Assembly: GCA_021234155.1 (NCBI GenBank)
Contig: JAJEKV010000053.1
Location: 5,672,488-5,736,487, forward strand
Direction of reading: 5' to 3'
DNA length: 64,000 nt
Source of the DNA: Isoetes taiwanensis
Lineage: Eukaryota; Streptophyta; Lycopodiopsida; Isoetales; Isoetaceae
Positions within the stretch are counted from its first letter, which is position 1, and each line of letters begins with the position of its first letter. The notes below the pieces were generated by a model that had not been told where the DNA came from, searched no databases, and worked only from the letters and a program-made list of their open reading frames with translations. Positions 1-8,634 of this stretch are shown here, in pieces. Both the position numbers and the translations under genes were made by a program.

Positions 1-52
1 CTCTTTGGCTCTTATCGAGAAGACCCATTTCAATTTGCTCATCGGCCACCAC

Positions 53-724
53 TCAAAGCATTTCTCCCGCCCTCTGCAATTTTCGGGTCAGGTTGTGGGC
101 ATATTTATAGTCCGGATCCATGCTTCGCCACGTAAATCTTCGTGATAACTCCTCTTCACGCTGATTGGCATTCGTCTTGGCGGGCTCTGCATTGGGCAAA
201 TGAATTCGATTTGGAATCCTCCCCCTCGACGCATCAGGAACCCGAAACCTATCATACAAGGCATGCACTCGAATCCTGTGATTTTCGAGCTCAACCTTCC
301 TGGAGTAAGTTTTAGTGCAGTCCTCAATTAAGCACTTCCATCTCTTTGCCGGTGATCGTGAAATCAGAATCGGGGGCCTCTTGGTTCTCGAAATACACTT
401 GGCGGTGTTTGGGCGGCTTGTTGTCTATGACTGACCCTTTCTTTGCCCCTCCTCATTGAAATCACCGAGCAGTTGAGCGTCCACAAAAACTCTCGAGATC
501 ACCTCCACCTCTGGATTCTTCTCCACCGCCGATTTTTGCTGCCCTACATCCGATTTTTGTTGCCCTGTCGGCTTCGGGGACTCCACCTCGGCATCCGATT
601 CCGCTTCAGTGCGCAGGAACTCCGGAATCTTGAATGCATATGAAGCAGCGCCTGAGTCAAGACAAACATTCTCGCCAAAATCGGTGTTGAGTGACTTCGT
701 GGTTATGGACTCGTCCATCTGCAA
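53..724 (-). pseudogene. Unrecognised minus-strand coding-like remnant
   Basis: Three minus-strand open frames lie here: 425-724 (99 aa), 88-327 and 53-268, the last two overlapping in different frames. The 99-aa frame begins MQMDESITTK and is rich in Glu, Lys and Gln, with a short internal repeat (GQQKSDV / GQQKSAV). The 53-268 frame has a charged, helical-looking composition (REEELSRRF, DYKYAHNLTRKLQ). I recognise no domain. The frame changes between segments suggest a decayed gene or a gag-like piece of a retroelement whose remainder lies left of the window. Function is not assigned. Confidence 0.25.
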
Positions 725-1018
725 GCCACAGTAAGATTTAGTAAAGAATAGTAGGAAATAGTAAAAAACTTGATAAAACAGAGGGAAAGGGTTGATTTTA
801 CCTCCGTAACTTCGTTAATACAGGAGGTAAACGAAGTTCCTTGATGCCAACGGTGCCGCCGCCTCGACAAAAAACTGCGGCATCCGGAACCGAGCCGTCC
901 TCCCAGTATCCTCAGCGCCACGTGGCAAACGGCGATTGGCCACGTACGCATCATTAATGGCCTGTCCGAATTTAATTAAAATTAAAGGTGCTGCTGCTTC
1001 TGGGATCCCGGAGGACGG

Positions 1019-1025
1019 TATAAAT
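1019..1025 (+). promoter_or_regulatory. TATA-like box before the GC-rich array
   Basis: The heptamer TATAAAT sits about 70 bp before three CCACGTCGG repeats and the long GC-rich array. The stretch from here to the A-run at 2025-2037 could be one transcribed unit, such as an LTR or a retroposon. That is inference from layout; no transcript or reading frame supports it. Confidence 0.25.
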
Positions 1026-1091
1026 CACCGGATCTAACAGCTAACAGCAAACTAGCTCGGTGTGCATCTAACGACGGAGAATAACTCCCGC

Positions 1092-1133
1092 CTCCACGTC
1101 GGCGACCTCCACGTCGGCGCTCTCCACGTCGGA
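1092..1133 (+). repeat. Three tandem copies of a CCACGTCGG motif
   Basis: The motif CTCCACGTCGG occurs three times in a row at about 15-bp spacing. It borders the larger GC-rich array and contains the ACGT core of plant bZIP-type sites. A regulatory role is only a possibility. Confidence 0.6.
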
Positions 1134-1136
1134 CAT

Positions 1137-1775
1137 GGACGGACGATCCCGGAGGACGGGATCCACTCACCCGGGCGGATGATCCCGGAAAGGGGGGATC
1201 ACCACGGCGATAGCCCGCCAGAAATGCCACCACCCGCAGAACAGATCCACGCCACGATCCACGCCACCCGACGGGATCCCGGAGGAGGGGATCACCTCTA
1301 CGGATAGCGCCCGCCGTTATCGCCCACGGGCGGGTGATCCGTGAGGAGGGGATCCATCGCCCGGTGAGGGGGATCCCTGAGGAGGGGATCACCTCTGGGG
1401 ATAGCGCCCGGCCCGCTATCGCCTACAAAGCGGGTGATCCCCGAGGAGGGGATCCACGTCCAGGGTGCCCGGGATCCCGGAGGAGGGGATCACCCTGCGG
1501 ATAGTGTCCGCCGTTATCGCCCACCTACGGGTGATCCCGAGGAGGGGATCACCGGTGCCGGGATCCCTGAGGAGGGATCACCTCGGGCACGATAGCGCCC
1601 ACGTTATCGCCACTACTGGTGATCCCCGAGGAGGGGATCCCGGGTCCGGTGCCGGGATCCCGAGGAGGGAATCACTTCATGGATAAGCCCCCGCCATTGC
1701 CACCAAACCGTGGGGATCCCGGAGGAGGGGATCGCGTGGATGATCCGGGAGGCGGGGATCTCTGAGGCGCGGACG
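1137..1775 (+). repeat. GC-rich minisatellite of alternating palindromic motifs
   Basis: About thirteen copies of a motif like GATCCCGGAGGAGGGGATC occur here, with variants such as CCTGAGGAGGGATC. They alternate with five or six copies of GATAGCGCCCGCCGTTATCG-type sequence. Clear copies of the second motif start near 1304, 1400, 1500, 1591 and 1682, giving a repeat period of roughly 90-100 bp. Both motifs are imperfect inverted repeats (GGATCC...GGATC; GATAGCG...CGTTATC), so each unit could form two hairpins. The ORFs crossing this stretch are low-complexity translations of the repeat and are not called as genes. Confidence 0.8.
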
Positions 1776-2037
1776 GCCGCGATTGCACAGGGGTTTGGAC
1801 GGCGGGGATGGACCGGGCCGACGTGGCGTGTGCCAGACCTAACGGGGTCTCTCCAACGGACCGCCGAGAGCTCCCCGATCCCGGGAGGATCGGATATTTA
1901 TCTCGGGATCCCAATCAAGGGTAAAAGTATCCTGAGCCCCTTCAAACATGTTCAAAAGGGTGTCTATCTACTATAAGGCTTTGTAAAACTTCCCTTGTAA
2001 ATAAGAATTCTTTATCCTCCCCCCAAAAAAAAAAAAA
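1776..2037 (+). other. Possible 3' end of a retroelement, with A-run
   Basis: After the array the sequence falls from GC-rich to AT-rich and reads CTATAAGGC, then GTAAATAAGAATTC, then 13 A residues (2025-2037). Such a TATAAG and short leader pattern resembles the R/U5 part of a plant LTR, and the A-run could be a retroposed tail. No partner LTR or target duplication was found. Confidence 0.25.
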
Positions 2038-2469
2038 GCTTACAAATACAACCTATAATGGTTATATTTTGCATGTCCCAGTAAACCACTTATTCAAAAT
2101 TTAACATGTCATCATAAATGTGACACATTAATACCCCACACATTAGTACTCCACACTTCATGCACAATCACATGGAGTGCCCACCAAAAGTGGACAATTT
2201 TCTAGTGGATATGTAGTCATGGCCAATAGACTAATCAATTATCCAAAAATGGGGTGAGATTTGGTTTGTCTTCCTTCCTTTCTTTTAAAGGATCTTTTGA
2301 AGAATATCTATAATTTTAAACATGAAATCCCTAGAGTGGTACGTTCACTATTTGTTTCTTCATTTTTTGTTGGTGTTATAGTTAAGTATGAAAATGACTT
2401 CAAACCTTATGCGTGAAATAGAGTTTAAATACCCATCCCTTACTTTCTACCCATCCCTTCCTTATATGA
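2038..2469. other. AT-rich spacer, nothing recognised
   Basis: No reading frame of note and no repeat matching the rest of the window was found. Confidence 0.5.
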
Positions 2470-2514
2470 AATAATAGAATAGAATAGAATAGATTTTTTA
2501 ACGTCCACAGAGAA
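2470..2514 (-). mobile_element. 3' tip of a (TTCTA)n-tailed LINE
   Basis: On the minus strand this reads CTGTGGACGTTAAAAAATC followed by repeats of TATTC. The same terminal block occurs at 3852-3902 and, in longer form, at 7240-7352 and near 57060. It is a 5'-truncated copy only about 45 bp long, ending in the pentanucleotide tail rather than poly(A). Confidence 0.6.
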
Positions 2515-2627
2515 TAGATTAGCAAAAATCCTTATTCATGATGAGAAATATATGTAAAGGATAAAGGATGTAATGCATCAAAAAGATAAGATTATTTGTT
2601 TATTTACCTCTTCAATATATAGATTAC

Positions 2628-3347
2628 TCATAGAAAAGCATGCCTAGTATCCAACATATTTTTGATGAAATGAGATCCAAACTCAAACCCGTCAGCAATA
2701 GCAACTTGTTGAAAATCCTGACGGACAACTTTAACTGCACGATGGAGCCATTTATCATCATCCCAACGAAGGCAAATGCCTTCTGCAAGTCCATCATAGT
2801 AGTTGGAATTACAATTGGACCCAGCCAAAACAAATCCCTCTCGATTTAGATTTTGGGTGCAAATAGCAACTTCGGGTACCATAAGTAACACAGGTTCATT
2901 AGGCCAACATTCTAGCTCATTTGCCCTGTTAATCTCATCTCGAAACCTCTTCCTTGACAATAACTTTCCTTCCTTTGTGTCTAAAATATCGAACATTAAA
3001 AAATAATCGGGTAGTCTGTTGTAGTGAATAGCATGTTTGGCAACTAACCATTCCCCAAATAATATCCTCTCATTTGGCTCACTGCCCAAAATAGAGACAA
3101 CTCTTTGCTTTCGATTCATTAGCCAAGTCCGTAAGGTTTGGAACTGTGAGTGCCTCATAAAATCTCTAACTTGAGATCTGTAATGTGTCTCAAATTGGTA
3201 ATCCAAGCCCAAGCTTATTCCAATGTTAACTCCATCAAGCTTCTCTTCTGCGGTAAAAAATAGAGAGTGCTTGATTGTTAAGGAGATTAAGCCATCCAAC
3301 TCTTGCTCTGTTAGTTTTTGAAGATATGGAGTCCTTGCATACCTCAT
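2628..3347 (-). CDS. RNA-ligase-like protein (nucleotidyltransferase fold)
   Basis: An uninterrupted 239-aa frame with the ordered motifs of the covalent nucleotidyltransferase / RNA ligase family (PF09414-type). Near the N-terminus is RYARTPYL, like the YPRTPHL opening of bacterial and phage members. Motif I is EEKLDGVNIG with the predicted adenylated lysine K36. ILFGEWLVAKHAIHY (95-109) and YFLMFDILD (115-123) fit motifs around III. AEGICLRW (188-195) fits motif IV. RAVKVVRQDF (203-212) fits motif V. Family members seal RNA ends using ATP. The start is the first Met after an in-frame stop. A splice acceptor just upstream (CTATCTGTAG) is possible, so a 5' exon could be missing. It lies between two LINE tails and no partner gene (kinase, phosphatase) is adjacent. 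All key residues look present, so the gene could be functional; substrate unknown. Confidence 0.72.
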   Translation of the reverse strand: MRYARTPYLQKLTEQELDGLISLTIKHSLFFTAEEKLDGVNIGISLGLDYQFETHYRSQVRDFMRHSQFQTLRTWLMNRKQRVVSILGSEPNERILFGEWLVAKHAIHYNRLPDYFLMFDILDTKEGKLLSRKRFRDEINRANELECWPNEPVLLMVPEVAICTQNLNREGFVLAGSNCNSNYYDGLAEGICLRWDDDKWLHRAVKVVRQDFQQVAIADGFEFGSHFIKNMLDTRHAFL

Positions 3348-3349
3348 TT

Positions 3350-3851
3350 TGGCCTTGATATCTACAGATAGAAGGATGCATTTTTATCATTGAGACTGCT
3401 AGTACGGATTTACGGAATGCACTTACGTGGCATTGTCGGTGTTATACACCGTCTTGTCCTTACCTCTAGACACGGCGTACTTACCGTCCAATATTGGACC
3501 AATTAAGCACATGTTTTTTTTTATTGTAGTTTTATCTTTAAATGAGTTCGTCAGTCTTTTATTTAGTACTATGACAAGCGACGTTGAAAGGTAACCACCC
3601 TAAGGGTAGATTACGACCAATACACGCATGCATTATCCAACACCACCGTCCTTCTATTTGCCTTGTTTCATTTGATGATTTGGTTTGGATCTTAAATACA
3701 CAAACTATAGCTAATCTTCAATATATTAAAATTGAATACAAAAATTCTAGTTGCATATATGCTTAATTTTTGTTGTGTTTTTTAATTAAGAAGAGAAAAA
3801 GTAGAAGGGTGAGATGAATTTGCTTATGTCCTTTGGGATCCATGGGTGTAT
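3350..3851. other. Spacer upstream of the RNA-ligase ORF, nothing recognised
   Basis: This stretch should hold the promoter or a first exon of the minus-strand RNA-ligase ORF. A 60-aa plus-strand frame (3584-3766) has no recognisable content. No clear TATA box or splice pair could be assigned. Confidence 0.4.
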
Positions 3852-3902
3852 GAATAGAATAGAATAGAATAGAATAGATTTTTTAACGTCCACGGAGACC
3901 AA
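3852..3902 (-). mobile_element. 3' tip of a (TTCTA)n-tailed LINE
   Basis: Minus strand reads TTGGTCTCCGTGGACGTT, then AAAAAATC, then several TATTC repeats. It matches the 3' ends at 2470-2514, 7240-7352 and 57060-57110 and is a heavily 5'-truncated insertion. Confidence 0.65.
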
Positions 3903-3917
3903 CTATTTTTCGGTGAA

Positions 3918-4030
3918 CTATTTTTTGGGTGTTTTTTTTTTTTTTTTAAGAACTGTGTCATCAATATATTAAAAGAATGGTAATGTTACAAAGCAAGTGA
4001 GGAGGAAGGAGAACTGCCCCAAAGAGACAG
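3918..4030 (-). mobile_element. 5'-truncated LINE (family A) with 15-bp target duplication
   Basis: On the minus strand this is the last ~95 bp of the LINE seen at 24921-27727: it shares GGGGCAGTTCTCCTTCCTCC and CTTTTAATATATTGATGACA, then runs into poly(A) (T-run 3931-3949 on plus). The 15-mer CTATTTTTCGGTGAA flanks it at 3903-3917 and 4031-4045 as a perfect target-site duplication. A short CACCCAAAAAATAG follows the poly(A) before the duplication. Confidence 0.85.
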
Positions 4031-4045
4031 CTATTTTTCGGTGAA

Positions 4046-4599
4046 GTTTGCTTATATCCTTTGTGATACGGGACATACACAACTATTTTTGAGTCCTACA
4101 CTAATAAATGAATTACATTCATGCCTTAATATCTTCATATATTATGTAAGTATGGTAAATAAAGAAAATGAAATGTAACAAACTATGATGTAGGAAAGGA
4201 GATTTTGATATGCCTTGGAATAAGCTCGGGCAATGAGTTGAAAATGGTGTATTTCACACATAGAGATGCTTTTCTTGTAAGCTTTATTATAAGAGCTTGC
4301 ATCTTATCGTACATGCTTACCTACATTTCTTTACTACGTTGATGTTCAATTGTGTTCATGACAAGTTTGAAAGAAGTATTCAATTCGAAGAGAAATACAA
4401 TATCTACTTTTCCGTACTTGGCCTTGACTAAAAGGGTAATATTTAATATTGAACTTCAATCTTTGTACTTCCTATAGATCATTTTTGACAGGTGGACATC
4501 TCAATTCTTACAGTTAGTCAAGCATTACGAAATTATACCTAAATTTTGTCTCGAAGAAGTACTTTTTAGTGGATTTTTATACCTGAGAATACATGGTCC
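4046..4599. other. AT-rich spacer, nothing recognised
   Basis: No supported reading frame or shared repeat was found. Confidence 0.5.
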
Positions 4600-4960
4600 T
4601 TGAATGTGATCATGACATGAGAAAAGCATTGAAATCCAAAGTATGGTCTAGAAAATTAAAATTCTACTTTCAAGTACTAAATTAACAGATGGCATCATCT
4701 AAAAATGAATTTAAACTTCCATATTTTATTAGATCTTCTTTGGCACAACTAGTGCACTACTTTTTCTTCTAGAATCTGTCAAATGTGATCATGGTAGGTT
4801 TAAAAAGAGCATTGAAAACCTAAATTATAGCTTAGAAACTAAGTTTTTACTTTCAAGTATTGAACTAACAGATGCATCGACTTAAAAGTTTGAACTTTAT
4901 ATTTCATTTGATTGATATTTGACAACTTAATGCACCATTTTCTTTTTTTTTTTCTTCTTC
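4600..4960 (+). repeat. Two diverged tandem units of about 179 bp
   Basis: The block starting AATGTGATCATGACATGAG near 4603 recurs near 4782 as AATGTGATCATGGTAGG. Matching sub-blocks follow in order: AAAGAGCATTGAAA, a TAGAAA segment, TTTCAAGTA, and AACAGATG. Similarity is clear but imperfect. No coding content was found. Confidence 0.6.
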
Positions 4961-5640
4961 TTCTCGTACTACTCGGGACATCTTTTTTCCTTCATCTACT
5001 AAGCTATAAAATTCCCTTCCAAAGAAGTATTTTAGCAAAAATATGCCACATTGAGAAGGTATGTCCCTATGACAATAGAAACTATATAAACAAGTGGCAA
5101 GTGGTATAAGAAGCTGATGTTATCTCTCTTAAATGGTCCAAAACTTGCTTCAATATCTTCAGATAAATCTTTTATATTTAGTAGTACTTTCTCACAGCCT
5201 AGACCTCATGGACATACTCCATCTGCTACGCCACTTCAGGATCCTTGTCTTGCACCTCGTACCAACACATTCTCATATATGGTTGAATGTTTTGTGACTC
5301 TCTCATCTAGGATTGAGTGTCTAATAATTTTTCCTTCTGTGATTGCTCCTAATATTGAATAATCCACTAACTACATCATCAATTGTTGTATCTCTTGGTA
5401 TAGCTTTATCTCCCACTACATTATCTGCTCTTCCATCTCAAGAGCCATCTCTTGATAATGTATTGTTTAGTATGTATGGCAATCCCTCTGATATGGATAT
5501 GATAAAATCATCTTCCTTAAATCTAGTTGTGACAAGGCCACATGAAGTGACTCCATCTATGAAATTTTCTTTTGTATTTCAGTCATCACAATCTCCACAA
5601 ATTCCTATCCGTGAGTTGTTGGAGATCTTCTAGCCGAATC
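4961..5640 (+). other. AT-rich region with two unrecognised weak frames
   Basis: Plus-strand frames at 5117-5362 (81 aa) and 5343-5633 (96 aa) overlap in different phases and are Ser/Pro rich. They could be frame-shifted parts of one old coding sequence, possibly retroelement-derived. I recognise no domain in them. Confidence 0.25.
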
Positions 5641-6301
5641 CGGGTCCTTAGCGCCTAATTTCAGCCTCTAAAGCATCTTGGTGGCGGCTTCATAGCAGGA
5701 GAAAATCCGGAGCTATTGCTTGCAAGAATTAATTGCAAAAGTTTCTCTTGTATTTGGAATACAAGAGTTTTGCTTGCATTTGATTGCGGTATTGGCAATT
5801 GATTGCAAGGTTTATGCTTGCATCATAGGAATTATCGTAGGGAGATAATTTATCGGCCTTAATTTTCAAGGTCATTTAATTCTTTTGCAAAGAATCAAGA
5901 GGAAGCCTGATTAGTTCCCTGGAAGACTAAATCCCAACTGTCGTGAGGAGTTCGTAGTGTGGGAGGTAGATCGTTGGCCATTTGCCATTCTTTGGGAAGC
6001 TACATAATTACTCCGTGACATCTTTGGTATTTAAGCCCAGGGATTGTATAAGAAATCTGAGAGTTCTGAGATTGTAGATCTTTGGGAATCTCTTAGTCTT
6101 AACATAGAGCTATGATTTTAGATTTCAGAATTTAGATCTAGAAAATTTTCACAGAGTGTTGTGAATCTAGTTTTCTGGAAAAATCTAGATTGAATTTTGG
6201 GAATGAGATTCTTAAATTTAAAATACAGAGTGGAAATTCTATTTAATTGAGAATCATAAGAAATACTTTGCCATTATAGATTTGTGGAAATCTAGACTTT
6301 A
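5641..6301 (+). other. Possible 5' LTR or leader of a gypsy element
   Basis: The stretch precedes a gag-like ORF and contains TATTTAAGCC and TTGTATAAGAAATCTGAGAG, resembling LTR promoter and leader sequence. The 3' LTR of the element (10794 on) is cut after about 80 bp, so the two cannot be compared over a useful length. Inference from position only. Confidence 0.3.
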
Positions 6302-6658
6302 ATGGCAGAATTGGACGAAAAAAGTTTTGTCTTTCAAACCACTTGGGAAGTGGGGAAGCGTAAACTTGAGAGTGTTTTAGTCCAAGGGCTGGCTGAAAAC
6401 TTAGCATATCTTCAGGGGAAGATGGCATTCATTGAACAAGAAGTTAACAACAAGTTAGTCACTAAGCAATGTAGTTTAATTATTGAAGTACTTGAGGAAG
6501 ATATCAAGGGTATTTATTCACAGTTTTCATCCCAGGGAGGTTTTGACAGTTTGAATGAACTCATGACTTATCGTAAGTTGCATAAATTGCAAAAAACTGG
6601 AGAATTAAGGATATATGGGCAAGAGCTTCGAAGCTATTTGCAATTGTTCAGCCTCTAG
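6302..6658 (+). pseudogene. Gag-like N-terminal ORF of a gypsy element
   Basis: This 118-aa frame begins MAELDEKSFVF and is mostly charged and helical. It lies directly before gypsy RNase H sequence with the rest of gag, protease and reverse transcriptase missing, which implies an internal deletion. The gag assignment rests on position and composition, not on a recognised domain. Confidence 0.35.
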
Positions 6659-6700
6659 ATGATGGAAGTCAGGTTTTTTATCTTATGCTTGGGATAAATG

Positions 6701-6867
6701 ACATTCAATGAACCCTCTGTTTATACTGATGCTTATGGTCGAGTAGTTAGGGATGTATTAATGCAGCAAGATCGGGTAGTGGCTTATGAAAGCCGAAAGT
6801 TTAATTCTGCCGAGCGGAATTATGCATATATGAACAAGAACTATTCGCAATAGTTCGCATAACGCTG
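6701..6867 (+). pseudogene. Ty3/gypsy RNase H, N-terminal part
   Basis: Frames here read VLMQQDRVVAYESRKFNSAE and RNYAYMNK, the conserved RNase H segment of plant gypsy polyproteins. The frame breaks at ELFAIV, where a (TTCTA)n LINE is inserted. The continuation (KFVLYMDHKLLRFL) lies beyond it at 7391. Confidence 0.75.
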
Positions 6868-7352
6868 CCAGGTTGGAGCTGTGGAAGACGAATGCCACAC
6901 TCTTCAGAGTTGCCCGGCATATGATGATATTCGGATATGCTATGCTGAGCTGGTCCGTCCTGGCCAGCCCCTACATGAGATGCTGAGCACGAGCTCGGTA
7001 CTGAGGTTGGGCTCATACATTCAAGAAATCATGGATCGCCGAGATCAGCTCGTCCTCGGGCACTTACCTGATACATGTACATATTTCTGTCCCCCATGAG
7101 ATATATTTGTATTTGTATTCGTACAGTTTGACAGCAACCCTATTCCTGTCACGGTTTTTTCCCCAAACAACCCTTTAAGGCAGGGAGGGGTTTTTTTTAA
7201 CCCGGACAGTAATATGCTTGTTGCGCCTCCTTTTTGGGTCCCATAGGCCAATTGGTCTCCGTGGACAATAAATACTCTATTCTATTCTATTCTATTCCAT
7301 TCTATTCTATTCTATTCTACTCTACTCTATTCTATTCTATTCTATTATATTC
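6868..7352 (+). mobile_element. (TTCTA)n-tailed LINE, 3' part
   Basis: The coding 3' end reads VEDECHTLQSCPAYDDIR, then LVRPGQPLHEML and STSSVLRLGSYI. This matches the minus-strand LINE at 57255-57488 (IEDESHALR, LVVPHRALHELL, STASVGLLGS). Both continue into a 3' UTR containing GGGTCCCATAGGC and TTGGTCTC and end in TTCTA repeats (7274-7352). The copy is 5'-truncated and interrupts gypsy RNase H. Exact ends are approximate. Confidence 0.75.
7274..7352 (+). repeat. (TTCTA)n microsatellite, the LINE tail
   Basis: About fifteen TTCTA-type units with a few substitutions (CATTC, TACTC) form the 3' tail of the LINE. Smaller versions occur at the other three copies. Confidence 0.9.
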
Positions 7353-7459
7353 TTAAGAAGTGGTACAAGTAAGGAAACATGCAAGTTTGTCCTCTATATG
7401 GATCATAAACTGTTGAGGTTTTTGCAAAGTCAAGCTGAGATTATCTCTCGGCAGGCTAT
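7353..7459 (+). pseudogene. Ty3/gypsy RNase H, middle part
   Basis: Sequence from about 7391 reads KFVLYMDHKLLRFLQSQAEI then ISRQA, the TDHKSL...SxRQARW segment of gypsy RNase H. It ends at the target duplication of the MITE at 7460-7697. Confidence 0.75.
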
Positions 7460-7697
7460 CCCGGGGGATCCACCTTCTTTATAAGGGATATGCCACTTGC
7501 GTGCATAGGGTAGCCAAAATATCCCTAGTATACATGTTTCTGATAGGCGAATTTGACCCCTTTCCGTATGGTTTTACAACTAGAAGAACATCCCAAAACC
7601 CCTATGACCCCTAGTATACATACGAAAAAGGGTGGAAAATTGCCCCCTCCCATTGATGCACGTGGTTTTGGCAGGTTCCACAAGGTGACGCCCCCTT
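7460..7697. mobile_element. 238-bp MITE with 9-bp target duplication
   Basis: The 9-mer GCAGGCTAT occurs at 7451-7459 and 7698-7706 and splits the gypsy codons for RQA/WLDFLHEF. Removing one copy and the insert rejoins the coding sequence in frame. Inverted ends are weak (GGGGGATCCACCTT against GGGGGCGTCACCTT). The 9-bp duplication and small size suggest a Mutator-like non-autonomous element. Confidence 0.75.
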
Positions 7698-8634
7698 GCA
7701 GGCTATATGGCTTGATTTCCTACATGAATTTCATTTTAGTACTGAGCATACACCTGGGAAGAATAATCCAGTAGCAGATGCTTTATCTAGGATTAAGCAT
7801 TTGAATGCTCTTGCTATCATGGAAAATGATCTTTTCCAGAGGATTGAGGATGTTTATTCAAAGGATCAACAAGACCCCCGTAGTCCCCAAAACTGGGGAT
7901 TGGTGGATCGACCAAGAAGGGGGGAGAGTATATGTTCCTTTGTACGAAGATTTGTGAGAAGCTTGTGAGCATTATGATACTCCACAAGCCGGATATGGGG
8001 GTGAATGGAAAACCTATTTGTTGTTTAAAAAGCAATACTAATGGCCGGGTTTGCAAGACCAAGTGAAAGAAATGGTTTCACATTCTCTGGTGTGTCAGGC
8101 TGCAAAAGCTGATCAATCATGGCTAGACTCCGAGCCTGCCGCAATCCATTTCCGTACTAAATGAAAAGTGGGAATGTGTGAGTATGGACTTTGTAGTCTC
8201 ATTACCCTGAACTGCTAAGCAACATACCCAGATTTTGGTTATAGTTGATTGCTTGACTAAGTATGTTAAGTTCATACATCTAAAGGGTGATGTTAAGGAT
8301 TCAACGTAGCTGCAGCCTATATGCAGTACGTGTTTCTGGCTTTTGGGTTTCTCCTATGTATTTGATAGGGATACTAAGTTCACAGGTCAATTTTGGAGAG
8401 ATTAAAAGTTTGGTTGTGTATGAGTAGTGGTAACCATCCACAGGTCGATGGGCAAACTAAGAGAATCAACATGATCCTTGAGGATATGTTGAGAAGTTTT
8501 ATTCATGAGAAACGGTCTAAGTGGAAGGATTATTTGCCCTACTTGGAATTTGCCTACAACAGTAGCCATCATACGGGGATCAATATGACGTCTTTTGTGG
8601 CTATGATGGGTAGGCCCATTGGTGCTATATTAAG
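7698..8634 (+). pseudogene. Ty3/gypsy RNase H end and integrase
   Basis: WLDFLHEFHFSTEHTPGKNN, PVADALSR and a linker lead into a decayed integrase. The zinc-binding part is broken by frameshifts. The core end survives as GNHPQVDGQTKR, DYLPYLEFAYN and VAMMGRP (8393-8620). These are standard plant gypsy integrase landmarks. The frame stops where a LINE segment on the other strand begins. Confidence 0.8.

Noticed and set aside
982-1914. Arg/Pro/Gly-rich ORFs of 73-136 aa on both strands of the GC-rich array
   Set aside because: They are translations of the low-complexity minisatellite, in overlapping frames on both strands.
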